Notes: generated by a model not told the origin, from the sequence alone. 64,000 nt of DNA from Lonicera japonica (GCA_021464415.1 JAKCWG010000723.1:124001-188000), one strand, 5' to 3'. Shown: positions 22,495 to 35,271, numbered from the stretch's first letter. Program-made: numbers and translations.

Positions 22495-24208
22495 TGATAA
22501 ACACTTAATATTGTCATTCATACGCTCATTTTCGGAGTTGTTTGACGCGTTTATTTCTCTAAAACTACTCGGTTTGCCAACTTATTTCGCGATTAGTCTC
22601 GTAGCACTTTTGTATTTAACAATGCTTGGAAAGGCACATTTTGTGTTTATTTTGGTGTCTTTAGATTTCAAGAAATATTGTATTTAATACAATAGTCGAA
22701 GTTTCCATGGACAAAAGGAATCCAAGAAAGTAAGTCTCCATATGATTAAAGAGCATCCAAGAAAGTGGAAGTCTCCATGTCCATGTGATTAAAGAAAGAA
22801 AGTGGAATTGTCCATGTGATGAAAGAGCATCCAAGATAGTGGAATTCTCCACCAAAAATAAAAAAAGCATTGTTTATTTTTGGCATCCAACATAATTCTC
22901 CTATTTATAGTTTTCATTGTTGTTTTGGAGAGGGGACTTTTTATTTTCTCATTTCTTAATTTATAGAGGGCTTTTAATAGTTTTTTCTAGAGAGAGAAAT
23001 GGAGTTCACTTTTATAATTCTTGTCTCTACATTTATTATGGAGTAATTTCTTTGCTAAGGCTAAAAGATGAAATTTGCAATGTATTAATTATGTAAGTTC
23101 AATTCTCATTCCATTGTTAGTATTGTTAAATACTTTTTGAATCCTTCATCTTCTCCATTTTTTCAACCATTCATAAGCTAGTAAGATAATTTTCATATGA
23201 TGATTTGACTTTGTATGCTTTGTATACATAGATCTCAAGCATTAATGAGAAAATGATACACTTGTGTATTTCTTACTAGCCTATGTCCATTCTTTCTTTG
23301 AATGAGATACTTTTCATTGCCAAGCATGATTAGTCTTTGATATTCATGGAAACACCATAAATTTGAGATTTTAATCTTTTAATACTTTAATGATATGTTG
23401 AGTGCTTTCTACACTTTATGTGATTTTAAGACTCATCATTTTCTTAGTTAAAGTATTGCCAAAGAGGATCTTTTAAATTTATGTCATAAACAACTTCATT
23501 AATCATTTTAAGGATTCAATTTGTATTTATCAAATAAGTATATATAGGACGGTTTGACCTCCACCTAGACCTCCCAATCTTAGACAAATGAAATGTTATG
23601 ATTTATCGAGCTAAACTCCTTGTAGTTGGCCATTTTCATAATCAAGTCATTTGCCTAGGGGAAATTAACAATGAGTTCTTAAATGCCTAGTTTAAATTTA
23701 TGCCTTTTCTTTTTGTGTATTTTAAGTTTGAATCTTGGTTGATATTATATGGGAATGGGTTGCACTTGTTTCACACCCTTTGTCACAAGATAAAAATGAG
23801 AGATACACTTGTGTTGATATTTGCTTACACCCTTTCTTTATATGGCATTTATATGGGAATGGGTTGCTTTTGCTCCACACCCTTTTGCTTAGAAATGGGT
23901 AAAATATTCAACACTTATGAATTGCATTGAGAACTTTGAATGAGATTGATTAACTTTGCAAAACAAATGAATTCTATAATGCCTTAGCCTTTTCTCATCT
24001 ATTATTACATCATTTTAATTTTTATTGCAAGACTATAAAATCAACAACTAAAATCAACCAATTATATTCTCTTAACAAAACCTTGGACTCGTAATCACCA
24101 CATCGTCTTTCTGACTATCTTTGTGGTTCGACACTTGGACTTACCAAGTATTATAACTTGACAGCCTGCACTTGGATACCTAAGCACGGAAGTATTTTCG
24201 GCGCGTCA
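22495..24208 (+). mobile_element. Solo LTR C, nested in LTR B
   Basis: 1714 bp, starts TGATAAACAC and ends GGCGCGTCA, with perfect TSD CATTT (22490-22494 and 24209-24213). Closely similar to solo LTR A. It is a solo LTR inserted in an older LTR of its own family. Confidence 0.95.
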
Positions 24209-24585
24209 CATTTATATGGGAATGAGTTGCTTATACTTCACACCTTTTTACTTAAAATAGTATAAGATACTCAACACTTAAGATTGCATTGAGAACATTG
24301 AATGAGATTGACTTTACATAACATTGCAAAGCAAATGAATTCTATAATGCCTTAGCTCTTTCTCATCATTTGATACATGCATCACTTTAATTTTTATTGT
24401 AAGATTTTAAAATCAATAACTAAAATCAATTAATCCATTTCTCTAAATAAAAGCCTTGGACTATTTTTCGCTACATTATCTTTTCGACTATCCTTGTGGT
24501 TTAATACTTAGACATATATACCAAATATTATAACTTGACAACTTACACTTGGGTTCCTAAGAGCGGAAGTATTTTCTCCATGTCA
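24209..24585 (+). mobile_element. LTR B, 3' piece
   Basis: Starts within TTTATATGGGAATGAGTTGC, resumes LTR B after solo LTR C and ends CTCCATGTCA. More diverged from AE2 than LTR A or C is, so it is the oldest of the group. Confidence 0.75.
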
Positions 24586-26633
24586 TCTATATTAGAAATA
24601 ATCATAGCTATTTAGTATTACTTATATATATATATATACATGAATATTATAAATATTCACCGTTGGATTCTTGTGTGGGGACGATCTATTTAGCGGAAGA
24701 TTCCATCCAAATACAAATTCCTTATGGGCAAGCGACTTGCTCAGATCCATAAGTGGGGATTAATCTCACATCCAATATAGTGTGGAGATGCCTAATGGGG
24801 GGAAAAAGGAAGAAGAAGAAGAAGAATATATTCATAATCAATATAATATATTTGAAACATACACAATGATTAACTGAATTTAAAATGAATATTTTTTAAA
24901 AATAATATTGAGTATTATAAAACATAATAATCCTCTTGGGTAAGTTGAAATAGTTTTTTTTGCCATATGCATACTTTTACTAGCTAATGAAACACGCAAA
25001 TTATAGCATCTTGCACAATAAAAAAAAACTAGATAGGAATAATTAATCAAACTCGTTTTTCTTAAATACCATCATTTATGGGGTCTAGCTTAAATAAAAT
25101 TACCATGCTTGAGGGATCAAAATATATTAAAAAGGGTTTCAATTGAACCATATATAAGGGCTAAAAATTATGTTTATGAATTTTTCCCAAATTTCGTTAA
25201 AAAACTAAATAACAAAAATATTGATTTATTTTCAATAGAGATAATATCCCAAAAATCTTGTGGAAATTCTTAGAGTTTATAGAGCAAGGATTTATGATCC
25301 GAGGATTCCTAAGTTGCAATTTTTGTTTGATCTAACAAAATTTTAGGGGCTTTGCCCCCTTTGCTTTAAAAAATTTGATATATGTGCATTTTCTAAAGAA
25401 ATTTTGTGAAAATATATAACACACATGCATATATCATCTTTAGCACATTTTATGATTCGTACAATGGTGATGACGATTATAGAAAGAGTGACGTGACGTA
25501 AGTTGTACTTGGCTAATTTTTTGATGATTTGAATTGCTAAGGGCTACTTCCTTTTATAGATGTAAAGAACTAGCTGTTATAATGTGATATACACCACTTC
25601 CCGCATTTGAGGGAGTGGAGAGAATGCTAGAGAATTGTTGTTAGTGGTTGAGTGGCAGTTGGTTGTGGGGCGTGGCTGGCACGCTTCATTATAATGTTTC
25701 CATGTGTCAAGCCTTGGTTAGTTTCAAAGAGCATCTATAGCAAGCTCGGTCGCTGGCCAAGAGCTCGGTAACTGCAATGGCTGAACCTCGGATAAGATAT
25801 TTTTATCCCGTTCAACACATGTCACTATTTGTGTTTGAGAGAAATCTTGATCTGCCCTCCCAAATGTAATGAATTTCTTAACCTAGTTCATTCATGTAAA
25901 AAGAAATTTTGATAGATGTAGACTAGCATAGCTCTAAAGAGCAACTCTTTGTAAAGACTAACTCAAAAGATGGTGATGGAGTTGGAATCCACATTTACGA
26001 ACTGAAAGGTCTGAATGATCAACAAGGTATAAGTTTTCTTATATGCCGTATAGTCACTAAAATATAAGCCTTCGACACCATATATTAGCATCAATACAAG
26101 TGAGATTCGAACATAAAATCTTTTAGGTTGGATATAGTTGGCCTTTATCATTTCTAGGTCATTGATAGGAACATCTTTTCTGATAAGCTTACAATTATTC
26201 GAACAAAAAACCTTTTAGATTGGATATGGTCCTTCATCATTTCTTGTTCATACGTTGTCATGAGCTTGAATTCTCTTTTTGGTTTTGTTCAAAATAGATT
26301 TAAGCTCCTCAAGGTTAGTTATGCATATATATATTGGCAATTAAAATAAATAGTTGAATATATAATAAAACCTAATGATATGCTTGGGTGAAGTGGTACA
26401 AAATTATTAAATAAATAGTTTATTTTGTAATCTGCATTGTTTGATTAGGGATGTGGTACAAAAAAATTTGTAGTATCCGGTAATATACAACAATGAATCA
26501 AATTTAAACTTATTTTTCAAATAACAAATGCCATATGCTATGTAATTTATTTAAAATTAACATCCATGTCAATTGTTTTTAACTTGTGTGCACCAGCATT
26601 TTGCTATTTTTATTTTCTCACGTTATATAACAA
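24586..26633. other. Intergenic, no gene seen
   Basis: AT-rich with a short GAA run at about 24806-24826. At about 26100-26125 and 26205-26225 the phrase ATTCGAACATAAAATCTTTTAGGTTGG recurs in a shortened, diverged form. No coding frame is supported. Confidence 0.6.
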
Positions 26634-26880
26634 CAGTGGCGGAGACACATCTATAATTCCCCCCAATTTTTTTTATAATTGCAAACCACTATAACTATTT
26701 TTTAAAATCATAAATTTATGCATATAAATTAAATTTGACCCTAAAAATTTATTAATAGTATTAATCTTGACCCCCACCCCTCAATCTTGAAAAAAGATAA
26801 CATGAATACTAAATATTCTCATTTATAAACACATAAGTATTGGATTTGTGCGCTTCACAAAATTCCTGGTTCCGCTCCTA
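26634..26880. mobile_element. Small hAT-type MITE, decayed
   Basis: Left end CAGTGGCGGAGACA; right end, reverse-complemented, starts TAGGAGCGGAACCAGG. Flanking octamers TATAACAA and AATATCAA match at 6 of 8. 247 bp, no coding capacity. Confidence 0.6.
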
Positions 26881-27180
26881 AATATCAATACATTCCCTTT
26901 TAAAGAATGAAAACTTTTTGATTTTAAATTTTCAACACAAAAGTGATTAACATAAAAGAAATTAAAATTTATCTTTACTTATAAATTCTTTAAAAAAAAT
27001 CTCATTCAATAAAATCAGAATGATAGCAATTTAACCAGGGATCTGAAAAGCCAAACCCAATTGGGCCTGGAGCCATGAAAATTTGGATTTTGGGGGCCAA
27101 TTTTTAGCCTAACCCTACTTTTGTAAAATTATTATCATACCCTCCCTAGCATTTATTACGAAAACTGTCTCCGCGCGTAT

Positions 27181-27261
27181 ATAACTGTGACAGGATTACT
27201 AGGGTTTCGGAATCAGGGTTCTCCATTTGGGCCGCTCGTTCAAATCTGAAGGAAAAACTAG
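27181..27261 (+). other. Alpha2 putative 5' UTR exon
   Basis: The stretch from ATAACTGTGACAGG to GGAAAAACTAG ends in a GT donor at 27262. The same AAAACTAG (or AAAATTAG) followed by GTA occurs upstream of beta1 (35227), beta2 (55082) and gamma (62643), each time ahead of the first coding exon. This shared, precisely placed donor is the basis for calling a non-coding first exon. The exon 5' end is a guess. Confidence 0.45.
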
Positions 27262-27852
27262 GTACATAGCGCCCCTTCCATCTCAGCTCCATTTATTCAA
27301 TTCAGGTACCATTTCTCTATTTTATACATATATATATACAAACATACTAGTCCACGTGCATGTGTTGCGTGTGCTACGTTGATATATCTAGTTCAAATCA
27401 AAATATAAAATAAAGATGTTAAACAGCAAATTGTGTTGTTGTAAAATTTGATTTTGTAAGGGTTTAAACATTTATAAAAGTGGTAAATTGTTGAGTTTTT
27501 TAGATGAATTTTCCCCAAGTTTTAAAATTTTCTTACATATGTAAATGTTTGTGTAGTTCAATGAAATTTGGTGGAAATGTATAATTAGATATATATCATC
27601 TCTACTATATTTTATCACAAATTCAGCCATGTATGGCCTGCTGCTTTGGATCTAGGCTGAATATGTATGTTCGTATATGTGCGTTTCAATATATACAATT
27701 GAGATGGCTATTTTTATGCCATTTTGCACTGATTTTTGCAGATTTGAATTTCGGGTGTTGTTTCAAGTGTTAATAGCAGATTCTTTCTTTAGTTCCATTT
27801 TTCTAATATGTGAAGGGAGGGAAGAAGAAGACGGTTTCTATATAGCTCCTCC

Positions 27853-29001
27853 ATGGGTGACGAAGATGGTGAGGAGGACTACGTCTCCGGCTCACTCGGG
27901 ATCTGTAAAAATGGGGTATATATATTATTATCATCAAAACTTGTCTTTTATTCTTTTTCTAATCTGCTTTAACTAAGTAATTTTATGTTGTTTTTTCTTT
28001 TGTTTGAATTTTTTTTTTCACCTTGAAAACACTCCTGGAAAAGAAAGGAGAATTAACTCCCTATTATAGTCAATTTCGTTTACAAAATCTGCAAAAACGA
28101 ATGAAAAGTGGGAAGATATGCCCGTCAGACCCGTTATTTAGAAATTCATTTGTGTACCTGCTTTTATGATCCAATTTCATTGATTGCTCTCCACTTGAAA
28201 ACTAACTAAATTGTCAATTTGGCATGAGCAAACATGATTCCAAATAAAAGAAAACACTATTCCTTTAGTATGTTCTGTTAAGCTTATGTTTTGTGCACGA
28301 TTTAAATTGTTTGTCATACCACGGCAAGGATATTTATCACCACTTAACGCTAGCATTAGAAGAGGGGTTCCACGATATATCTACTTCCAATTCCTTCTAA
28401 ATTAGCACTTGTTGGCCATCAATATTGTGGTCAGCTTTAAATTGGATTCATAATCTTGTAGGTATGTAGATAAACTTCTTGTCAAAATGTTTTCGGGAAG
28501 TATGTGTTCCTTATCTGTCACTCAGTATCTTAATTTCTTTATTTTTCTTATTAAATATTGTTCTGTTTGTTTCGATAGGTTGCTGCATTTGCAAGTGACT
28601 TAAATAATTGTGAAACAGAGCTCAGGTCGTTGTTCATGGTATTTCAGTTAATTATGACCAAGTACGAAAAAGGTAATTATCATACAAGAAAAGTACACAT
28701 TTGGGACTGCAATAAAACGTCCTAAAAAGTCCATAAACCATCCCGTTTCACTTTATGGGATGGCCTAGTAAAGGTTTTTTGGTGTCAGATTAGGGTGGCC
28801 TCTCAAAAACTTTATGGCACTGCTAATGTCGTGCCAAAAGTTTATGTGGGGTGAAAGTGAACTGAATACATATTAATAGCTATGTATGCTTTTTGATGTG
28901 CAGTGAAATTAAGAGAGTTGAGTTTGCTAAACACGGTGATAAAAGAATGGCAACCAGTAATTGGAAGAACCAGATTTGGGTCACTAACACTAGAGCTGTA
29001 G
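27853..29001 (+). CDS. Alpha2: intact small gene of an unrecognised family
   Basis: Three exons: 27853-27915 (ATG, acidic MGDEDGEEDY leader then GICKNG), 28579-28672 (94 nt, with VAAFASDLNNCETELRSLF), and 28904-29001 (VKLRELSLLNTVIKEWQPV and onward, TAG stop). Donors are GTATAT and GTAATT, acceptors GATAG and GTGCAG. Phases are 0 and 1, and the joined frame gives 84 residues without a stop. Exons 1 and 2 have the same lengths and phases in alpha1, which is what a once-coding gene predicts. There is no signal peptide or membrane segment; the product would be a small, probably helical, soluble protein. I cannot assign a function or family. A longer gene with further exons is possible. Confidence 0.55.
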
Positions 29002-29041
29002 GAGAGAGAACCGTATATATGACGTCAATGCCCGCCACTTT

Positions 29042-29122
29042 TTACACACCCTTCAGCATTCTAAAAATGCAATCTAATGGGCGTTTAGTAAGAATCTCGA
29101 TGGTGATATCATCGGGAAGAGG
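29042..29122 (-). pseudogene. F-box relic antisense downstream of alpha2
   Basis: Minus-strand PLPDDITIEILTKRPLDCIF, then a stop soon after, matches the relic at 1676-1765. It is shorter and more decayed. It lies just past the alpha2 stop codon. Confidence 0.55.
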
Positions 29123-30600
29123 ATTAACAGGACCGTTCTTATGAAAAATAATAAACAAATTGACTAGTTGGCTCTAAATTTGTAGAATCCATGTCATAAA
29201 TGTGCCACTTTTTGCTAATTAAATACGTGATGGCAATGTGGAGCATTAAAAAAAAAACATGAAAAACAAAAAAATAAGAGGTTTTTTGGTCCTGAGAACT
29301 GTTAAGCGACGGCTTAGTTCAAATTTTAGTATGCCTTGAATGTAAAATTTGTAATTTTCAAGTTTGAGTGTATTCCTTGAATGAAAAATTTGTAGTTTCA
29401 AGTGTAGCATCTTGTAATTTCACTAGCATCATGTGATTCAAACTCTTGAGAAGATGATTTGTTGAGACCTTTTGTGAATTTAACAATTTAAGTTCCTGCA
29501 AATGTCTAGCACTGAAAGCATATCAAAATTAGCAAGAATTGTTGGATGGTTGATCTAGATATGACTTAGATAGAGTTGTATAAATGTATATGTGTAATTA
29601 AATATAAGGGTTAATTACAGAAACCCTCCGACACGCCGTCATGCAACGGAGCTTCTATGGGTCTACTAATTCACTTCAAACAAGCTCACGGTCACCAGCG
29701 CCGGTGCACTATGCTCAAAACTATGAGCTTCTATGGGTCTACTAATGAAAAAAAAAACACTATAAACAAGAAATATAAATGTAACTAATACTGATCTAAA
29801 CTCAAATCCATTTTTTTAATTTTAAATATTTTATAAATATGTCAGGAAATATATATCACAATATATAAAATATGATTAAATATTACATTTTTTATTGAGA
29901 AGGTGTCTATTTAGGAAAGTTTGCTTAGTGTCCCACATAGCCGCACGTACGTAGCTTAATTAGGGTTGTCTCTTGATTCAATGAACCTTAATAATAAGTT
30001 ATACAAGCCATATTAGTCTAAGAAAATATATTCGTTCGAATAGTTATTTTAGTTGAATTTGATATTTGTTGTAATGGTTATTGTAGCTGATTTTGACGTG
30101 TATGTGATGGGCAATTGTGCCTCGAGTTGTAGGAGTAAATTAGCCAATGCTTTAATTTGATGCATTTAATAGGTTGATGTCAAAAAGCACTAACGAGATC
30201 AACGTTTAAAGAAGTTATTTAAGCTTATGAAAGCCTTCACATTAGAATAACACATGCCAATCGTACTATTCATGTTTATTAGCAAATTGTTCGTGCTTAC
30301 GACACATAATGAAAATTGTTGAGCTAAAGGGAGTTGACATTTATTCAAAAGAAAAAGGATGCAGCCATGAAGAGAGATTGTTGGTAATAGATAGAAAAGG
30401 AAAAAAAGGTAAAAAAATAAAAATAAGTCTAGCACTTACCTAAAACAAAATCATATAATTATTCTTTAATAATTGGAAGTTACCTAAAAATAGAACACTA
30501 CATTTATAACCTTAATAAAAGTTAATTCCTACTAAAATTGTAGTTTCAATATCCATCACTAATTTCTAAAAATCTACTAACTAAAAAAGGTGCGTGTAAA

Positions 30601-31546
30601 TATAACGAACCCTCAGTCTCTCATAGTCATCTATAGTCAGTTGTTTCCAAAATATGTATTTCTATATATCTTAATTGTAAATTTATAAATTTTCACGTAT
30701 TCTAAAAAGATTTGTTTGTAGTATTCTACGTAAGTTTTGTTGTTAATAAATAAGAGTGTGATAAATGTTAGCTTATAGGATTTCAAATTTTGAAAATTGA
30801 AAAGAATCTTAAATGGGCATTTTTTCTATAAATATATAAATTTGGCAAGAAAGAAGTTTTGGTTGAAATTTATCATCAAATCACCCAAATGATAAAAAAA
30901 AGACAACATTAAGATTTATTTTTTCTTGTGTGAAGTCTTTGTTCCTTATTTCGTCACTCAGTATATTGTTTTCTTTATCTTCCTTAAAAATATCCTCCAA
31001 TTTGTTTCCATAACGGGATATAGAAAAATAGGACTTGTTTGAAAAAGTTTTCTACAAAAGAATCAGGGAATAATATTTTTATAAATTAAGGGTCTATAAA
31101 TTAAAAGTTTTCTATATTTTAAATTGTATTTTTTTATGGAACCATGCAAAATTAAGTTTCCACTACATGTTTTTTAGCATATTATTATAAATAAGTGCTT
31201 AATTGACGGTGCTTTAAAAATAATTTTAAGAAATTACATATTCAAAACCTATTTTTTGATAAAGTACACATAATAATTTTTTGGAGTTATGCAAAGTTAA
31301 ATCTGCACTCCTTATTTTTTAAAACATTACTATACATTTGTGTTTATTTGACAATATTATTTTAAAGTTTTATAAATGAAACATAAGAATATATTTTTTG
31401 AAAAATTAATATAAACACATCATGAAAAACAAATTAGTATTAAATTTTTTTGATTGCAAAGTTAAATTTGTGCAAAACACAATTTTGTGCAAAGTTAAGT
31501 TTGCACCCGGTCAAAACTCTCATTTAAAAACACAATTGATAAACAA
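30601..31546. other. Intergenic, no gene seen
   Basis: AT-rich. Variants of GCAAAGTTAAATTTGCAC recur several times between about 31140 and 31510, suggesting an old degenerate repeat. No coding frame. Confidence 0.55.
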
Positions 31547-31673
31547 TTCCTTATTTCAAAATGATAATAATATCTAGACCATCATTTCTAAAAAAATAAT
31601 ACTATTTGTTGGTTTTTTTGCGAAAAACATTATCATACAAGATCTTTTACCTCATTCATAGAAAAAAATAGTA

Positions 31674-32019
31674 TGTAACGACTCTATCCCACCTCAGTAC
31701 GATATTGTCCGCTCTGAGTGGCTCCGCTCCAGCATCAATTGGGCAGCTCTTTCTCGCACGGCATTGTTTCTGGGAGCTCACAACCAGCTTCCCAGGAGGT
31801 CACCCATCCTAGGATTGCTCTGGCCGCCGACTCGCTTAACTTCGGAGTTCTGATGGGATCTGAAGCTAGTGAGCCCCCAAAAGGCCTCGTACTTAATTAG
31901 CGACCATTTCTTACTTATATGGGTCTCCAAGGATCTCCCATCTTCCGATGTGGGATGCCCCCTTTTGAGCTATATTTCCTCCTCCCAACGGACTACTCCA
32001 TCACTCGTAGGACATCACA
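31674..32019 (-). mobile_element. Cassandra-type solo LTR
   Basis: 346 bp, in minus orientation TGTGATGTCC to GAGTCGTTACA. Perfect TSD TAGTA (31669-31673 and 32020-32024). It is colinear with the copy at 8373-8842 apart from that copy's extra segment. Open frames across it are not genes. Confidence 0.9.
31787..31860 (-). other. 5S rRNA-like domain in Cassandra LTR
   Basis: Minus strand GATCCCATCAGAACTCCGAA, then GTTAAGCG, and later GGATGGGTGACCTCCTGGGA: the conserved 5S rRNA core with A-box and C-box regions. It is closer to the 5S consensus than the 8653-8727 copy, for example in keeping CATCAGAAC. Confidence 0.85.
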
Positions 32020-32080
32020 TAGTATGTATCAAAACAACAACCACCATAACAGATGATAAGCTGGCTTAAAGCAATTGTTT

Positions 32081-32340
32081 CAAGTGTTTGACACTTTAGT
32101 CCCATGAAGTTTACCCCAATTGTTAGTTTCGTCCCTAAACTTCATTTTTCGATTTTCACACCCTAATCTTTCCATAGCGCTTCAATTTAGTCCTGCCCCT
32201 TACTTTTCGACAATGAAGTGGACGGAGAATGTTACGTTGAATGGATATTTTGGTCCATCTTCCATTAAATTTTTCCTCCAAAATTAATATGTTTGCTCCT
32301 TATATTCCCTCAAAGCATTTCCATCGACAAAAAGCAGAGC

Positions 32341-32382
<42 letters not shown>

Positions 32383-33627
32383 TAATTCTCTATGCTCAAG
32401 CTCTTGGAGTCCCTACCCCTTTTACTTGTACCATTCTTATATTGGCTCCAGCTTTCTGGGAGCTATCTATAAAAATAATATCTGATATTTCACTTCTTGC
32501 TCAACTTGTTTATCTTTCTGAATTGGGTTTCTTTCCTTTGATCTCTGTAAACTATTTTTGTAAGATGTAATGTGTCTTTTACATACCTATTATTGGATTA
32601 CTAGCTTTTGCCTACTCTTCAAAGTTACTTGTTATATTCACTTTGTTATATCGTATTTCTTTTAATTCAATGCACTTGTATACAAAGAATTCAAGGTGAC
32701 AGGTTAATCAAAAAGGGACTATGAGGTGAAGATTGGAAAAAGAAAGTTGTAGGAATTATGGACTGGAATTTGAAGACACCTTCTTGGGAATTAACTTAAT
32801 TTGTACAAGAACCCATTCCGAATATCGATTCGGGTAGTTGGTCAAGTAGCTATGGAGTTCATAGGATTAAGGGCGATTTTTCGATGGATCTCTTCCTTCT
32901 TTTACATTTTTATTTATGTTTTATTTTTGAGTATTCCTTTTTTTTCCTTGCACACCTTAATTTTACCAATTTCTGTTTTTAAATTTCCTTAATTTCTTTC
33001 TTTCTTTTCCCGAAACTCTATATTTTTTTTCTTTTTCTTTTTCTATGGTGGAAGGGTGTCTTTTTGAACACACTTCCAATTGCTATGGATGAAATTAGGG
33101 TGAATTTCAAAACCAAATTGAGTTGAAAAACAAAGCAAATTGAAATTCTGGGAAATTGTGAGAAACAAACATTGAAGTTGAAGTTGCATATATATATATA
33201 TATATATTGTGTGATTCATTGCAATACAAATTAATCTACACTTCGGTCCCCTCACCATCAATTATCAATTGGAGAATAATGAGCATCATCGAATCATCGA
33301 TAGAATTGGGCGGAGTAGAGAGAATCAGCACGCGATTAACTCCACAAGCTCGAAATCTCTCTCTCTTTTGCTCTATTTTTTGTAGATGGAAATGCTCGGA
33401 GAGAATATAAGGAGCAAACATATTAATTTTGGAGGAAAAGTTTAATGGAAGATCGACCAAAGTACCCATCCAACATAATGTGCTCCGTCCACTTGATTGA
33501 CGGAAAGTGGAGAGAAGGACTAAATTGAAGTGTTGTGGAAATATTGGGGTGTGAAAAATCGAAAAAAGAAGTTTAGGGACGAAAGTGACAATTGAGGCAA
33601 ACTTCAAGGGACTAAAGTGTCGAAACT
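32081..33627. mobile_element. Mutator-like element with about 290-bp inverted ends
   Basis: 9-bp TSD CAATTGTTT at 32072-32080 and 33628-33636; block beta2 has the unoccupied site at about 53765-53775. The ends are long imperfect inverted repeats: GACACTTTAGTCCCATGAAG on the left and GACACTTTAGTCCCTTGAAG on the reverse-complemented right, with similarity continuing about 290 bp. The interior includes a GA microsatellite (32338-32379) and no transposase. The frames at 32241-32570 and 33236-33607 are both readings of the terminal repeats. Confidence 0.85.
32338..32379. repeat. GA microsatellite
   Basis: GA dinucleotide run inside the left terminal repeat of the Mutator-like element. Confidence 0.95.
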
Positions 33628-33929
33628 CAATTGTTTTTAACTTGGGTAGATGTCCCTAATGAAACAATTTTAGTGTCATATTAAGTTTTTTTTGATCTGT
33701 TTAATATTTTTATTAGTTCATTTTAAAGCTTTCACAAGGTTCAACAATCCTTGAACCGTTTCTCATTTATCCAAAATAAACCGGTTGTATTTCCATCTAT
33801 ATATCTTTGATTGGCACTTCATAGAGTAAAATACAACCCCTTAATGCTCTATGAACTTGTATGCACACCAGAAAGATGTATCATTCAATTATACCGCAAC
33901 TTAAGCAACGTGGAATTGCACCTGGCACT

Positions 33930-34190
33930 GGCCTGCACAATATATTTTTTTGCCAGGATTCAAACTTGGGGTGTGTCTAATTCTACCCTAGCTGGAACCC
34001 AAGGTGGCTTTTGCCGCTGGGCCACATTTTATTTTTCCAAAAAGGGAGGTCTAACTCTCTCCCTTTAACTACAAACAGTGGAAACCTACTGCAAACCTTG
34101 CTCCTTAATTTGGTTAGACTCGAACTTGGGATCGCTCCCTAGGTCAAGTGGGCACCACTGCTTGCAGTATAACAACTTAAGCAAAATCTA
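33930..34190 (-). repeat. Possible SINE-like relic
   Basis: On the minus strand GGTGCCCACTTGACC and, about 20 bp further, GATCCCAAGTTCGAGTC resemble tRNA-type A and B boxes. A copy lies at about 54080-54295 in block beta2, so it predates the duplication. No clear tail or TSD was found. Confidence 0.3.
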
Positions 34191-34226
34191 TCAATAGGTA
34201 AATAATATACTTAGAAGTGCAATATA

Positions 34227-34479
34227 CTCCCTCCGTCCCAAATTGCTTGTCACTCTTTCCTTTTTTGGATGTTCCAAAATAAATGTCCACTTTCTATAAA
34301 AGATAAATACATACCTATTTTGCCCTTTCATACTTTCACTTTTTAAGTAAAAGTTTTGAATAAATAAAAGGGTAAAAAGGGAAAGTCAATGTAAAATTAA
34401 GCAAAAAGTGCAATGATGATGTTGGGTCCTTAATAAATTGGAATTCCCAAAAGGAACTAGCAATTTGGGACGGAGGGAG
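34227..34479. mobile_element. Stowaway MITE
   Basis: 253 bp with inverted ends CTCCCTCCGTCCCAAATTGC and, reverse-complemented, CTCCCTCCGTCCCAAATTGC. TA TSD at 34225-34226 and 34480-34481. Block beta2 preserves the empty site CAATATAGTTCTTAAT near 54340. Confidence 0.97.
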
Positions 34480-35070
34480 TAGTTCTTAATTATCTCTACA
34501 AAAGCATAGAAAAAAGATTAATCCATTTTCGTGCATGTACCTGCATTTTTCACATTACACAAAATAGATAATATTTTGTTAAATGACTTTAGAAGTAAAA
34601 TCACCTGACTACACCACTGCTTATTACCGTTGCCTAAGCATATAACAACAATGACTTAATTTGACGTTTTTAAATACCAATCACTTTGCAAATTTTAGCG
34701 TAAGAAAACTTACTGTGCACAACAAACATATCTACATTACGTGCCAAAACATAAAAGTTTGAATAGCCTTAACTACAATAATATTACTCTATTTCAATAT
34801 ATTCATCTAATCACATTAAATCTAAATTATCAACTAGTTTTTTGATACCACGCATAATCAGAATATAAAGTTCTGCTTATTTATTTTCTTTTCTTTTTAT
34901 ATCTATTAATCAAATAGGAAATTAGTTGTATGGGCAAATAATTAATTATTGGGTGTGACGGTGTGATGGGCCATGTAAGCCCTATGCCCTAGCTGAAGGA
35001 AATACCAAAATCACCCTCTACTTTTCGATGATTACGATGAATTCCGTGGTGTATATATATATGCGTGTGA

Positions 35071-35227
35071 GCAGACATGGTTTCCTCATCAGTTTCAAAT
35101 CCATCTGTCTCGATTTTCGCCTTATTTCCATATTAGATTATATATGTTCGTTTAGTTTTCGTTTCATTTTTCAAAGATTCGTAGAAAACTTGGAGATTAT
35201 AAGTCGCTTTGGTTGAATCAAAACTAG
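35071..35227 (+). other. Beta1 putative 5' UTR exon
   Basis: Begins after a TATATATATA stretch (about 35050) and ends AATCAAAACTAG with a GT donor at 35228. A CT microsatellite (35233-35259) sits immediately inside the intron. Beta2 has the same arrangement. Confidence 0.4.
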
Positions 35228-35232
35228 GTACA

Positions 35233-35271
<39 letters not shown>

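Larger units (their letters stand above)
27150..30600. repeat. Duplicated block alpha2
   Basis: Aligns to 1-4610 across gene exons, introns, F-box relic and tail. It lacks the Harbinger-like insertion of alpha1. A 22-nt phrase beginning GAGCTTCTATGGGTCTACTA is repeated at about 29650 and 29726, outside the shared part. Confidence 0.75.

Noticed and set aside
32241..33607. Frames of 109 and 123 codons with similar peptides
   Set aside because: The similarity arises because both are translations of the two inverted terminal repeats of one Mutator-like element.
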